Shown: piece after piece, positions 1 through 8,615 of the stretch | Position numbering within the stretch: the stretch's first letter is position 1 | How the letters are laid out: each line of letters opens with the position of its first letter | DNA from: Gammaproteobacteria bacterium | GTDB taxonomy: Bacteria > Pseudomonadota > Gammaproteobacteria > Steroidobacterales > GCA-2729495 | DNA: 64,000 nucleotides | Assembly: GCA_021773815.1 (NCBI GenBank) | Contig: JAJFJS010000037.1 | Location: 1-64,000, forward strand | Reading direction: 5' to 3' | Program-made: the position numbers and the translations under genes | The notes under the pieces: model-generated | What the model was told of the DNA's origin: nothing | Seen by the model: the letters and a program-made list of their open reading frames with translations, nothing else | Database searches by the model: none

Positions 1-1346
1 ACCGCCGAGATCAACGCGGACTCAAGGTTGCCGGCCGCGAGGTACCACACGACGAAGGTCACCACGGCGATGACCAGCACCGTCGGCACGAACAGCTCGC
101 TGATCCGGTCGACGAGTCGCTGGATCGGGGCCTTGCCCGCCTGCGCGTTCTCGACAAGACGGATGATTCTCGCCAGTGTCGAGTCCTCGCCCACCGCGGT
201 CGCGCTGACTTTCATCAGGCCCGTACCATTCATCGATCCGCCGGTCACCTTGCTGCCCGATTCCTTGTCGACCGGGATGCTCTCACCCGTGATCAGCGAC
301 TCATCGACCTCGCTGCGGCCGTCCGCAACGGTACCGTCAACCGGAACGCTCTCGCCGGGACGCACGACGACCAGGTCACCTTTTCGCACCTGCGCGACAG
401 GCAGTTCGATCTCCTTGCCTTCGCGCTCGACGCGCGCCGTCTTCGGCCGCAGGTCCATGAGCTGCCGAATCGCCGCAGTCGTCCCGCGTTTCGCCCGCGA
501 CTCCAGGTACTTGCCGAGCAGTACCAGCGTGATGATGACCGCCGACGCCTCGAAATACAGTTTGCCGCTCGCGGCGGAACCAAGCATCCAGAACAGATAC
601 AGGCTATAGGCGTAGGCTGTCGTCGTACCCATCGCAACCAGCACGTCCATATTGCCGGCCCCCGCACGGATAGCCTTCCACGCCGCACGGTAGAACCGTG
701 CACCGATGACGAACTGGACCGGCGTCGCGAGCCCCAGCTCGACCCACGGCGACAGATGCACGCGCAGGCCGAGTACCATCGCACCCATCTGCACCACCAG
801 CGGCAACGTCAGCAACGCGGATGCAATCAACACGTAACGTTCCCGGCGCAAGGCACGCGCATCATGCTCGCGTTGCTGTTCGTCCGCGTCGCCGGCGGCG
901 GTGTCCGAAAACCTTGCCGTAAAACCGGCGGCGGTAACTGCAGTTTCCAGCACATGGCGATCGACCTGACCTGCGATCGCTCGAACGTCGGCGCGCTCCA
1001 GTGCGAGATTGACATTCGCTTCGCCCACACCCGGAACCCGGGAAAGCGCTTTCTCAATTCGTCCGGCACACGCGCTGCAGGTCATACCCTCGACCGCGAA
1101 AGAAAACGTCGACTCCCCGACGCCGAAGCCGGCGCGCGCGATGGCGCCGGTCACGCCCACAACGTCGGTGCTCGCCGGATCGTAGATAACGTCAGCCTGT
1201 TCGGTTGCGAAATTGACGTTCGCCGACTCTACGCCAGGGACCCGACTCAGGGCTTTCTCGAGCCGGGCCGCGCACGCGCTGCACGTCATGCCGGTGATTC
1301 TCGTCAGCAAGTGGCCAGATTGGCTGTCGACATTCGCTACGTTCAT
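1..1346 (-). CDS. copA: Copper-translocating P-type ATPase, N-terminal part (cut by window start)
   Basis: This is the N-terminal ~448 residues of a P1B-type heavy-metal ATPase that exports Cu(I) across the inner membrane; the catalytic P-domain lies outside the window. Two heavy-metal-associated domains are visible, each with the Cu(I)-binding motif GMTCSAC (about residues 19-25 and 87-93). They are followed by hydrophobic helices, an actuator-domain segment with DESLITGES (the TGES loop), and a further membrane helix at the window edge. The start ATG overlaps the stop of the upstream MerR-family gene (ATGA, 1343-1346), so the two genes are probably translationally coupled and share the MerR-type promoter upstream of the regulator. 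Copper rather than zinc is inferred from the paired GMTCSAC domains and the CueR-like regulator. Confidence 0.93.
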   Translation of the reverse strand, partial: MNVANVDSQSGHLLTRITGMTCSACAARLEKALSRVPGVESANVNFATEQADVIYDPASTDVVGVTGAIARAGFGVGESTFSFAVEGMTCSACAGRIEKALSRVPGVGEANVNLALERADVRAIAGQVDRHVLETAVTAAGFTARFSDTAAGDADEQQREHDARALRRERYVLIASALLTLPLVVQMGAMVLGLRVHLSPWVELGLATPVQFVIGARFYRAAWKAIRAGAGNMDVLVAMGTTTAYAYSLYLFWMLGSAASGKLYFEASAVIITLVLLGKYLESRAKRGTTAAIRQLMDLRPKTARVEREGKEIELPVAQVRKGDLVVVRPGESVPVDGTVADGRSEVDESLITGESIPVDKESGSKVTGGSMNGTGLMKVSATAVGEDSTLARIIRLVENAQAGKAPIQRLVDRISELFVPTVLVIAVVTFVVWYLAAGNLESALISA

Positions 1347-1807
1347 GACCCACTCCGCTTTACCGCAATCATTTCGGCAACCTCATCGCAGTCCGCATCC
1401 TCGGACAACGTCTCAATGATCGGGCAGCCGCGCACATCACCGGTACCCGAGCATTCGGAATCAAGTTGTTGCAATACTTCACGCATCCGCGACAGTGCGA
1501 TGATCCTGGTGTCGATCTGCGCGAGCTTGCGGCGCGTAATGGCCTTGACCTCGGATTTCGGCCCGCCGGTATCCTGCAATGCCAGCAGCGAGCCGATCTC
1601 ATCCAGGCTGAAGCCAAGCTCCTTCGCCCGCCGGATGAATCGCAGACGCGTGATGGTGCCGGGCGGATAACTCCGATAACCGGATCGCGTCCGCTGCGGT
1701 TCGGGCAGCAGACCGCGACGCTCGTAAAAACGCACGGTATCGATACCGACATCGGCGGCTACCGCGATCTGGCCGATACGCATCGGTTTGGGTTGTTGAT
1801 CTGACAT
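1343..1807 (-). CDS. cueR: MerR-family copper-responsive regulator (CueR/HmrR-like)
   Basis: A 154-residue metal sensor. The winged helix-turn-helix is at the N-terminus (IGQIAVAADVGIDTVRFYERRGLL, SGYRSYP), followed by a dimerisation helix and a C-terminal metal loop CSGTGDVRGC followed by PIIETLS. That loop closely resembles the CueR loop with its two Cu(I)-binding cysteines, but here eight residues separate the cysteines instead of the seven of E. coli CueR. No cysteine occurs where the divalent sensors ZntR and CadR carry one, which supports Cu(I)/Ag(I) sensing. The ATG at 1807 is preferred over an upstream in-frame one at 1858, because the upstream one would lie inside or ahead of the promoter at 1815-1846. 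The stop overlaps the copA start by 4 bases. Confidence 0.88.
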   Translation of the reverse strand: MSDQQPKPMRIGQIAVAADVGIDTVRFYERRGLLPEPQRTRSGYRSYPPGTITRLRFIRRAKELGFSLDEIGSLLALQDTGGPKSEVKAITRRKLAQIDTRIIALSRMREVLQQLDSECSGTGDVRGCPIIETLSEDADCDEVAEMIAVKRSGS

Positions 1808-1814
1808 GCCCCGG

Positions 1815-1846
1815 ATTGTAAACCCTAGAGCATGGTCCAGAGTCAA
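1815..1846 (-). promoter_or_regulatory. MerR-type promoter of the cueR-copA unit
   Basis: Read on the minus strand there is a -35 TTGACT (1846-1841) and a -10 TACAAT (1820-1815) separated by 20 bases. This over-long spacer is the hallmark of promoters activated by DNA distortion by MerR-family proteins. The spacer holds an imperfect dyad (ACTCTGG / CTAGGGT) suited to a MerR-family dimer. It lies 8 bases upstream of the chosen regulator start, implying autoregulation and joint control of copA. Confidence 0.75.
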
Positions 1847-2012
1847 GCATATCGTCAAATCAAAACAACTTATTGTCTTATATGGTTTTTTTCAATAATC
1901 CAGTATTAGCCTGTCGCTCAACCCCGTTCTCAGTGCCGAATCCGGGCATCGGTACTCAAGGTATTGAATCAGGCACCTCTTCCGCTGCCGCACGTGAACT
2001 GATCCACGCGAT
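1847..2012. other. Intergenic stretch, no gene recognised
   Basis: An AT-richer spacer between the copper operon and an IS relic. A 74-codon open frame (1873-2097, plus strand) runs through it without a ribosome binding site or recognisable motif and overlaps the transposase relic on the other strand, so it is not called. Confidence 0.4.
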
Positions 2013-2111
2013 TCATGAAAATCCACGCCAAGTAACACCGGAATACCCGCGATCAACTATCTGGCTGGCTGCTTCATTTTTGAATTCCCGTGTGTAACGT
2101 GGACTGCCCAT
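2013..2111 (-). pseudogene. IS3-family transposase OrfA remnant
   Basis: An AGGAG ribosome binding site precedes an ATG at 2111. The first ~24 residues (MGSPRYTREFKNEAASQIVD and on to RGYS) match the usual start of IS3-family OrfA proteins, the helix leading into the transposase helix-turn-helix. The sequence then departs from the family and stops after 32 residues. The rest of orfA and all of orfB are missing. It is a relic of an old insertion next to the copper operon. Confidence 0.6.
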
Positions 2112-2648
2112 GGTCTTTCTCCTTTGCTCATATCGTAGCCCGGAGATGGCTATCTGGCCCGTGAGAAGTCCACGGCCTGTTCTTAGATATCTGCGATATC
2201 GGGGTCGAACCGTCTTCGTTCTCTAACACTCCTGAATCCAGTCTCACCAGCGTTCAACTATTCAACGCCGTTACCGACATCCAGCTCGCCATTCGCGAGT
2301 CCGGCAATTTGGCGGCGGTGTCATCGCGTCAATTATCGCGCTGGGATGAGTACTGAACAGGTCCCATCAAGACTCAGCAAAAAAAGTATCTCGAAATTAT
2401 CGCAAATCGGTCTCAAATCTTACGCTTTTTAGCGCCCGCCGATACCCACAGAATCCGAGTGTGTTAGCGTCAAACTCGATAAGCCATTTGTTGTTGTCTC
2501 GTCTTTTTTCTAATGGTCAGTCACTCGCTCCGCACTACATATTTCCCGAAACGGAACCCTTTGGAGCCATTCTTCCGTCATGCAATCTGAACTACGTTCA
2601 ATTTTGCACAGTTCAACACGATTTTTTTGTACAGCTGAGGGGAATACG
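2112..2648. other. Intergenic region of about 540 bp
   Basis: Low-GC DNA upstream of the cytochrome-porin gene. Short open frames occur (for example plus strand 2461-2652) but none has a convincing ribosome binding site or a recognisable product. The promoter for the cytochrome genes is expected here, but I see no clear consensus boxes. Confidence 0.4.
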
Positions 2649-3824
2649 ATGAATCAAGCAACGAGTTTACGCTCGATAATTCTGACGTTGATCACTGGCC
2701 TGGTCTGGGTCAGCTCCGCAAATGCGGTTCCTTCATTTGCACGCAAATACGATATGAATTGCTCCGGATGCCACACAGCGTATCCACAATTAAACTCGGT
2801 TGGACGAGGCTTCAAAGATGCGGGTTATCGATTCACCACGGACGACGACAAAAGTGTGAATCAGTCAATTTCTGATTTCCTGCAACTCGAGAAGCATGTT
2901 CCACTATCCGGCGTTCTCGTATCGCGCCCTTTCGACAAAAAGGATTCCGGTGACGCGAAGGTTCGCGCCATACACGAGGTCGAAATCATTTTGGCCGGCA
3001 ACGTGGGCACAAACTGGTCGGGCTACTTTGAACTGGAGGGCGAGGATGAGACCGATTTTGAGCCCGAAATCGGCCCGGCCGTACTGAGCTACAATTTTAA
3101 CCAAATGTTCAATGTACAAGCCGGCTGGTCATCAATATTCTGGGCGGACCCCTACGGCATTCTGGTCGACCATTTTCGCCTGACTCGAGGAAGCTTGGCG
3201 GCAATTGATCAGAGTTTCGGTGGTGCAGACGGCGACAGCGTTATCCGCGCTCTGCGACAAAACGTCGGCATTTTTGGCCGCATTGCAGATCGTGTATTTT
3301 ATAACGTCAATTGGAGTGGCGATGCGGAGAATTCCGAAGGTGAAAACGCGAGCACCATCAGCGCATTGGTAGATTTCGATATAACCGATGACATCATGGT
3401 GGGCGTGTTCGGCATGACCGGTGAGAATGAAAACACCGGACTTGGAATGGCCACGCGCGACTACACAAGAGCCGGGATTCAGTTCCAGGCCGATGTTGCG
3501 GACGTACGAATTCAGGCAGTATATATCGCCGCCAGCGACGACCTGGCCAGTGGAATCGGCGATGAAGATAATGACGCGTACTCGGTTCAGGCATTCTGGA
3601 CATTTACGGATGACACGCTAAGACCAACGTGGGTACCGCTGATCCGATACGACAGTTATGAAACGAATGACGGCAACAGTGATTTCGATGAACTGACATT
3701 GAATCTAACCTATTACTTCACTCAAAATATCAAGGGCTACGTTGAGTATTGGGATCGTTTCGATGCGCCGACGTCGATTGAGGAAGATGACCGCCTAACG
3801 CTGCAAGTCATCGCAGCATTCTAA
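2649..3824 (+). CDS. Monoheme cytochrome c fused to predicted outer-membrane beta-barrel (Cyc2-like layout)
   Basis: The 391-residue protein has a Sec signal peptide ending near ANA, then at once a single c-type heme motif, CSGCH, in the context PSFARKYDMNCSGCHTAYPQ. About 340 residues follow that are rich in alternating hydrophobic/polar strands and end in a terminal aromatic residue (VIAAF), as expected of an outer-membrane beta-barrel recognised by BAM. A small heme domain followed by a porin-like barrel is the layout of Cyc2-type outer-membrane cytochromes, which move electrons across the outer membrane. Whether this is a true Cyc2 orthologue cannot be settled by eye. ATG 2649 is chosen because GAGGGG lies just upstream and the signal peptide begins there. 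A triheme cytochrome follows after about 100 bases. Confidence 0.72.
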   Translation: MNQATSLRSIILTLITGLVWVSSANAVPSFARKYDMNCSGCHTAYPQLNSVGRGFKDAGYRFTTDDDKSVNQSISDFLQLEKHVPLSGVLVSRPFDKKDSGDAKVRAIHEVEIILAGNVGTNWSGYFELEGEDETDFEPEIGPAVLSYNFNQMFNVQAGWSSIFWADPYGILVDHFRLTRGSLAAIDQSFGGADGDSVIRALRQNVGIFGRIADRVFYNVNWSGDAENSEGENASTISALVDFDITDDIMVGVFGMTGENENTGLGMATRDYTRAGIQFQADVADVRIQAVYIAASDDLASGIGDEDNDAYSVQAFWTFTDDTLRPTWVPLIRYDSYETNDGNSDFDELTLNLTYYFTQNIKGYVEYWDRFDAPTSIEEDDRLTLQVIAAF

Positions 3825-3850
3825 AAACCGGTACCACGAGATCAGCAAAT

Positions 3851-3881
3851 CAGCCGACGGGGCAGAGTACCCCGCCGGCTG
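3851..3881 (+). terminator. GC-rich hairpin between the two cytochrome genes
   Basis: CAGCCG-CGGGG pairs with CCCCG-CGGCTG around a 7-base loop, with one bulged base on each side. No T-run follows, so it is more likely an mRNA-stabilising or attenuating hairpin than a full terminator. It ends one base before an in-frame ATG at 3883, which makes that ATG an unlikely start for the next gene. Confidence 0.5.
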
Positions 3882-3921
3882 CATGATTATCGCGGACATG
3901 AAAATCGGTAGAAATGGCACC

Positions 3922-4647
3922 ATGAATAGATTGCGCGGATCGCACAAGACAACCGAATTTGGCGTTTGCCTCGGACTGATGATGCTGATTCCCGCTGCCT
4001 TCGCGGCTTCCCTGGATGGTCAGGCGCTATTCGAAAAGCGCTGCGTGGCCTGTCACATACTCCCCGACATCGATAATCCACCACCCGAAGGTTGGGAGCA
4101 AAGACTCAAGCAAATGGCGCCACTGGCAAAGCTCAAGAGCCAGCAGAGGGAAGCCGTTCTGACCTATTTGTCTTCTCATGTCCAGGAAACAACCAAACGT
4201 GCCTCTCTGGACGATGACAAAATGTTCTTTGAACAGAAATGTAGCCGATGCCATACACTCGATCGAATATTTCTGGAGCCACTGACTGATGAATCCAGGC
4301 TACATGTCGTCAATCGCATGCAGGCGAAGAGCGGGACTGACTGGCTATCCGACGAGGACGTCGAGCGGGTGTTGAATTATTTGTCCAAAGCGGCGCTCGA
4401 CATTCCAACACCATCGAAGCTGGGGGCGGATGCCGGAGGCGCAGAAATTTTTGCAGCGCGCTGCCAGAACTGTCATTCGATGGAAAGAATTTTCGAACAC
4501 CTGGGCCCAAATCACGATATGAAAATGAACTGGTCGCACGTTGTTAATCGTATGCGGGGCAAGGCTCCACAGTGGATAACCGACGTCGAATCTCAACAAA
4601 TCATTGACTACCTGCAATCCTTCAGCACCGCGGACGATGGCCGATAA
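3922..4647 (+). CDS. Periplasmic triheme c-type cytochrome
   Basis: A secreted cytochrome of about 241 residues built from three similar ~65-residue modules, each with one CxxCH heme motif: CVACH, CSRCH and CQNCH. Each motif is followed by a repeated pattern (HxVxNRMxxK ... DxEQxxxxNYL) that supplies a distal region. The signal peptide is MNRLRGSHKTTEFGVCLGLM and on to AFA. In-frame ATGs at 3883 and 3898 are possible; 3922 gives the most typical signal-peptide n-region and avoids the hairpin at 3851-3881. It probably carries electrons between the inner membrane and the adjacent outer-membrane cytochrome-barrel protein. That partnership is inferred from gene order only. Confidence 0.8.
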   Translation: MNRLRGSHKTTEFGVCLGLMMLIPAAFAASLDGQALFEKRCVACHILPDIDNPPPEGWEQRLKQMAPLAKLKSQQREAVLTYLSSHVQETTKRASLDDDKMFFEQKCSRCHTLDRIFLEPLTDESRLHVVNRMQAKSGTDWLSDEDVERVLNYLSKAALDIPTPSKLGADAGGAEIFAARCQNCHSMERIFEHLGPNHDMKMNWSHVVNRMRGKAPQWITDVESQQIIDYLQSFSTADDGR

Positions 4648-4684
4648 TGTCGCCATCAACCGAGGCGAGTAACCCGGGATAGGC

Positions 4685-5482
4685 ATGACACAGTTCTACG
4701 AATCGAGTCGCCAAGCGATTTTGGTGATATTGCTGCTCAGCTCACTTCCGTTCACGGCCTCTTCAGCTTGCTGGAATATCGAATTATCAGGCGCGACAGT
4801 TAACGTCAGCGATCTATGGCAGATCCGGAATCGCATCAGTGGTGAGGCAGTTCTACTGGGAGAATCGAGCGGTCGCAGCCTGACCATTCCCCTGGAACGG
4901 GTCGATTCACTCAAGGTACGAAGTGACGAGACAACCGGCTGGCTCTCCGGGCGCCGGAAGGCAGTCGATATGGAAATCCTGTTGATCGACAATCAGACGA
5001 TTACATTGGTGACCGAAATGAACCTCTACTATCAAGTCGGCGAGAGCCGACACGCCGTACGACCCGAGGATATAGTCTCCATAAGCCGGTGCGTAGACGA
5101 TCACGCTATAGATTTATCGGAGCCGGAAACCACTGTTACGAAGCAACTGTCACCCATCCTCGTGATGAAAAATGGAGACAGGCTCTATGGAGAAATCGTA
5201 AGTACAGAATTTTACTGGCAGACATCGTTTGCAAAAATTGCATTCAGCCCTGCTGAGGCCAAATTTATCAATATTGATTGCGATATATCGACGGCTGGAA
5301 AACTGGAGACGCGAGCAGGAGATCTGCTCAAGGGTAGTTTCGCCAACAGCAGCCTATTGCTACATCTGACGACCGGACAAATACTTGACGTTCCGACAGA
5401 TCAGATCAGGATGATCGATTTCATCGGCACACAACTCTCGGGACAGACAGCACGAGAAACCTGTAGAAACGAAAGCCAGTAG
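4685..5482 (+). CDS. Exported protein with fourfold internal repeat, function unknown
   Basis: I do not recognise this 265-residue protein. It starts with a signal peptide (MTQFYESSRQAILVILLLSS ending near SSA). The mature part contains four units of about 40-50 residues, each with a short beta-rich pattern: turn or gly-asp (SGEAVLL, NQTITLV, NGDRLYGEI, AGDLLKGSF), then a strand, then a final I/L-x-V/I-x-P-x-x-x-I/V (TIPLERVDSL, VRPEDIVSI, SPAEAKFINI, VPTDQIRMIDF). This resembles small Sm/SH3-like barrels in tandem. It lies 38 bases after the triheme cytochrome and 10 bases before the antiporter, so it is probably in the same operon. It has no heme motif. Confidence 0.6.
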   Translation: MTQFYESSRQAILVILLLSSLPFTASSACWNIELSGATVNVSDLWQIRNRISGEAVLLGESSGRSLTIPLERVDSLKVRSDETTGWLSGRRKAVDMEILLIDNQTITLVTEMNLYYQVGESRHAVRPEDIVSISRCVDDHAIDLSEPETTVTKQLSPILVMKNGDRLYGEIVSTEFYWQTSFAKIAFSPAEAKFINIDCDISTAGKLETRAGDLLKGSFANSSLLLHLTTGQILDVPTDQIRMIDFIGTQLSGQTARETCRNESQ

Positions 5483-5491
5483 GGCACATGC

Positions 5492-7028
5492 ATGGCGGGT
5501 AAGATTTCAGCATCGGCATATCAATCAGGCAGCAAAGACCTCGCCAGCCTTAGCTCATTATTTTTATTCGTTCCGGGGCTGGAAACCATTCGGCGGATGC
5601 CAGGCTTCATGGGCTTATTCGCTTTGGCAGCCTGCGCGGCGCCATCCATAAGTTGCGCCGCAAAACCAGGAAGCGAGTATGCCGACCCGGTCGCACCCGT
5701 AATCCTGGGCGTGACCGGGGTTCTTTTTTTGCGATCGTTGGTCGCTTTGCCGCCCGGCGTTTGGATCAACCATCGGTTCTCGGGGAGGTTATCGTTGGGA
5801 TCCTGATCGGATCGCTCGGCAGCTATTTCGGGCTAGAACTGATCATCCTGCTGCGCGACGGCCCGGCGGTGTTCGAGATCCTCAATATGGTGCTGACAGG
5901 TCAACCATTGGAGGTAGCCGCCGAAAGGATCGTCGGACGCCCAGCGGCCCTGCAATTGATAACGGTGCTGCAACGGCCGAATGGCGGCATCCTGATGCAG
6001 GTCGCACATGTCGTCGATATTTTTTCCCGTTACGGCGTCATATTTCTACTTTTTCTGGTCGGTCTCGAGTCCAATCTCAAGGACATGCAGACGGTCGGAT
6101 TCGAACGGCAAAAGTGGCCATTCTCGGAGTCATCGCCCCGTTTGCTCTCGGTTTTCTGGGCATTCGCCTCGCAGCCCAAGACCTGTCTATCAATACGGAC
6201 ATGTTCATGGCAGCCACGCTCGGCGCGACGAGCATCGGAATTACCGCAAGCGTTTTGGCTGATTTAGGTCGGCAAGCTTCCCGTGAAGGACAACTCATTC
6301 TGGGTGCCGCGGTAATCGATGACATTATCGGCCTGCTGATGCTTGCCGTGGTATCAGGGGTTATCGTCTCAGGAGCAGTAGAGTTAGGCAATGTTCTGCT
6401 CACCATTATGGTTGCACTCATTTTTCTTTTTGGCGCTGTAGCTTTGGGGCCGTACGTCATTCGATTTACCGTGCGCATATTGGGTCAGCTCGACATTGTT
6501 GAAGCAAAGATGTTCACATCATTTATGTTCGTCATGGTCCTTGCCTGGATGGCAAATCTAGCCGGACTTGCGACAATTATTGGTGCATTTGCCGCCGGGG
6601 TAATTCTGCATGAAGGCTATTTCGACGGCCTGCATTCGAACAATAGCCGCACAACCATAAAGGACCTAATCATGCCGCTTGAGGTAATTCTTGTGCCGAT
6701 CTTCTTCGTACTCATTGGAATACAGGTCAATCTCGAAGCCTTTCTGGACCCAAGAATTGGCCTGCTCGGCGGAATCCTGATTCTGGCGGCAATTGTCGGT
6801 AAGGTTCTCAGCGGCTGGGGGGCGAAATCCGGCACAAATCGCTGGTTGATCGGTTTCGGCATGATGCCCCGTGGCGAGGTCGGACTCATTTTTGCATCGA
6901 TCGGCAAGAGCCTCGGTGTTATTTCTGATGCATTATTCTCAGCCGTCGTACTGATGGTAATAGTCACGACACTCGCAGCCCCACCCATGATGAAACTAGC
7001 GACTCGCTGGGATCGTCATGAACGTTAA
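5492..7028 (+). pseudogene. Kef-type cation/proton antiporter (CPA2), broken by two frameshifts
   Basis: The antiporter is read in three successive frames. The first (from 5492 or, more likely, ATG 5597) runs to about 5731 with PVAPVILGVTGVLF. The second continues with AIVGRFAARRLDQPSVLGEV to about 6112, and the third (KVAILGVIAPFALG...) reaches the stop at 7028. Each junction sits in a homopolymer: T7 at 5724-5730 and A4 at 6110-6113. Adding one base to each restores a continuous ~480-residue Na+(K+)/H+ exchanger with typical motifs (GEVIVGILIGS, GATSIGITASVLADLG, IDDIIGLL, MMPRGEVGLIFA). Joined this way, no other lesion is visible. This fits a recent pseudogene or two base-calling errors in homopolymers equally well. 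Confidence 0.82.
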
Positions 7029-7090
7029 CTCAATCGCGTATTGCGCCGAATACCAAAGCTCATATTGAACGTGGTGATTGAAAATCACTC

Positions 7091-7618
7091 TCAGTGCGCA
7101 TGATGCCCCATGCCCTTGGCCTCTTCGAGCAGCTCCTGATAAGCAATGCCGTCCAGATCCGGCAGAACCTGCAAAAACGCAATGACAGGCCAAATATCTT
7201 CATCACTATGCGAAGCGCCCCAAGCCGGCATGCCGGTCATCCGAATACCGTTCTTCGTAACCCAGAAGAGTGTTTCCGGAGACTCCTCTAATGCTTCTTC
7301 GGCAAGATCCGGTGCCGGCGGATTCAAGCCCCGCGCTAATGGAGAAGGCACGCGGCCCGGCGCCGTATGACACTCCGCGCACATCGAATTAAAGTCGTTA
7401 ACACCCGCCAATTGGAGCTTCTCATCATCAAGGTCCGGAACCGCAATCCCACGCGACCGGGCCGCGATTGATTTGCTTCTCGTTACTTCCAACAGCCAGC
7501 TCGAAACTGAACCATGCCGCTCAGTCGCAGCAACATTGAAAATGCCGGAGTATGCGAAAGCAACGGCAGTAAAGGAGAAAATTACCATGACGATTATCAC
7601 TGATGCTAAATATCTCAA
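7091..7618 (-). CDS. Membrane-anchored monoheme cytochrome c
   Basis: A 175-residue protein. An N-terminal hydrophobic segment (LASVIIVMVIFSFTAVAFA) acts as signal or anchor, followed by a linker and a class I cytochrome c domain with the heme motif CAECH. A likely axial methionine sits about 70 residues on, in GIRMTGMPAW, the classic GMP motif. The C-terminus is His-rich (GMGHHAH). It is convergent with the antiporter gene and divergent from the NTF2-like gene. The role in electron transfer is clear; the partner is not. Confidence 0.85.
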   Translation of the reverse strand: MRYLASVIIVMVIFSFTAVAFAYSGIFNVAATERHGSVSSWLLEVTRSKSIAARSRGIAVPDLDDEKLQLAGVNDFNSMCAECHTAPGRVPSPLARGLNPPAPDLAEEALEESPETLFWVTKNGIRMTGMPAWGASHSDEDIWPVIAFLQVLPDLDGIAYQELLEEAKGMGHHAH

Positions 7619-7757
7619 AACCTTCTCACTCTTGCCGAATCGATATACTCAAGATACAGAATCCGATTAGAATAGCTAGTCGAGTCCAGGCCGGTCGAAA
7701 ATTGAATTCACTCCCTGTTTCACTCGGCGAAAACATCAATCGAAAGGAAATTCGCTA

Positions 7758-8321
7758 ATGTCAAAAGTCGTACCGATGAAGAAATGGCTGAGCACGGCAA
7801 CACTATTCGCTACTGTCGCAATCTGCAGTCTTGCAACCGCCCACGAGGGCGAAGACCACAGCTCCGACTCAGCACAACCCGCGCTAAGCGCTCAGGGAAA
7901 ACGCGTCGTCAGCACATTGGAAGATTATGCGGCAGCCGTTCAGTCAGCGGACATTGCGGAGATTGAGAAATACGTTATCACCACCGACGGATTCAGCAGC
8001 CTGGAAGGCACCAATCATGATGCTGGCTGGCAAAGCTACCGGAAACATCTGGCTGATGAATTACCGATGTTTAACGAAACGAGTTATAGCTTGAGCAACA
8101 TACGTCCCTATGTACGCGGCGACATGGCCTTTGCCACGATGGAATACCAAATGGACGTCACGATTAAAAGCGACCGATTCGACGGAGGCGAGCATAGAGT
8201 TGCGATGAAAGGGAAAGCGACCATGGTGCTGTCGAAGTCAAAAAATGAATGGAAAATCCGGCACATTCACACCTCGCGTGAGCAAGCAATGAACTCTGAG
8301 GCAGCCGGAAACGCGCATTGA
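7758..8321 (+). CDS. Secreted NTF2-like (SnoaL/DUF4440-type) protein
   Basis: A 187-residue protein with a signal peptide (MKKWLSTATLFATVAICSLA, cleaved near TAHEG) and a short His/Asp/Glu-rich mature N-terminus (HEGEDHSSD). A domain of about 120 residues follows with the NTF2-like pattern: an initial helix (VVSTLEDYAAAVQSADIAEI), then FSSLEG, an internal FAT-MEYQMDV strand, and the final WKIRHIHTS strand. This fold binds small ligands or acts as a stress-related domain; no specific ligand can be named. AAAGGAAA upstream of ATG 7758 supports that start, although the signal peptide could begin at the in-frame ATG 7776. Similar short secreted proteins often accompany metal or redox loci, which fits the surroundings. 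Confidence 0.7.
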   Translation: MSKVVPMKKWLSTATLFATVAICSLATAHEGEDHSSDSAQPALSAQGKRVVSTLEDYAAAVQSADIAEIEKYVITTDGFSSLEGTNHDAGWQSYRKHLADELPMFNETSYSLSNIRPYVRGDMAFATMEYQMDVTIKSDRFDGGEHRVAMKGKATMVLSKSKNEWKIRHIHTSREQAMNSEAAGNAH

Positions 8322-8378
8322 GAAGGTGTTAGAGATTCTGTGTCAATCCATTAATCTATACGAAAAGAGGATTGACCC

Positions 8379-8564
8379 ATGGCTGAGAAGTTTGATTTTG
8401 ACACAGCCCTGAAAGCGGTGCGATCAGCGCAATCGATTATCGGAAAAGCGGCCCCACCCCCTATATTCGGACATTTGCGGTTAGAATTTTTCGGTTTGTT
8501 GATGCTCGGTGGCAACTTCCCGCGGCGTTCTGTTATTCCGCAACTAAGGAATGGTGTCGACTGA
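8379..8564 (+). pseudogene. IS256-family transposase 5' remnant
   Basis: The first ~23 residues (MAEKFDFDTALKAVRSAQSI then IGK) match the typical N-terminus of IS256-family transposases. An AGAGGA ribosome binding site and an upstream stretch reminiscent of an IS256 left end (about 8325-8345) are present. The sequence then loses similarity and stops after 61 codons. The DDE catalytic core is absent, so this is an inactive relic lying between the NTF2-like and CBS genes. Confidence 0.55.
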
Positions 8565-8615
8565 CAACCCGGTCTCCGAGATTTCCAGCGAATCTGGACG
8601 CGGGGCCTTTTCTGA

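Noticed and set aside
28-784. Plus- and minus-strand frames in the first 800 bases (28-609 plus, 293-784 minus)
   Set aside because: They lie over copA, whose frame runs off the window edge and shows two GMTCSAC domains and TGES.
1873-2097. 74-codon frame as a gene
   Set aside because: No ribosome binding site, no recognisable motif, and it overlaps an IS3 OrfA relic on the opposite strand.
3883-3921. ATG 3883 as start of the triheme cytochrome
   Set aside because: It immediately follows a GC-rich hairpin that would mask a ribosome binding site, and the signal peptide starts better at 3922; kept only as an alternative.
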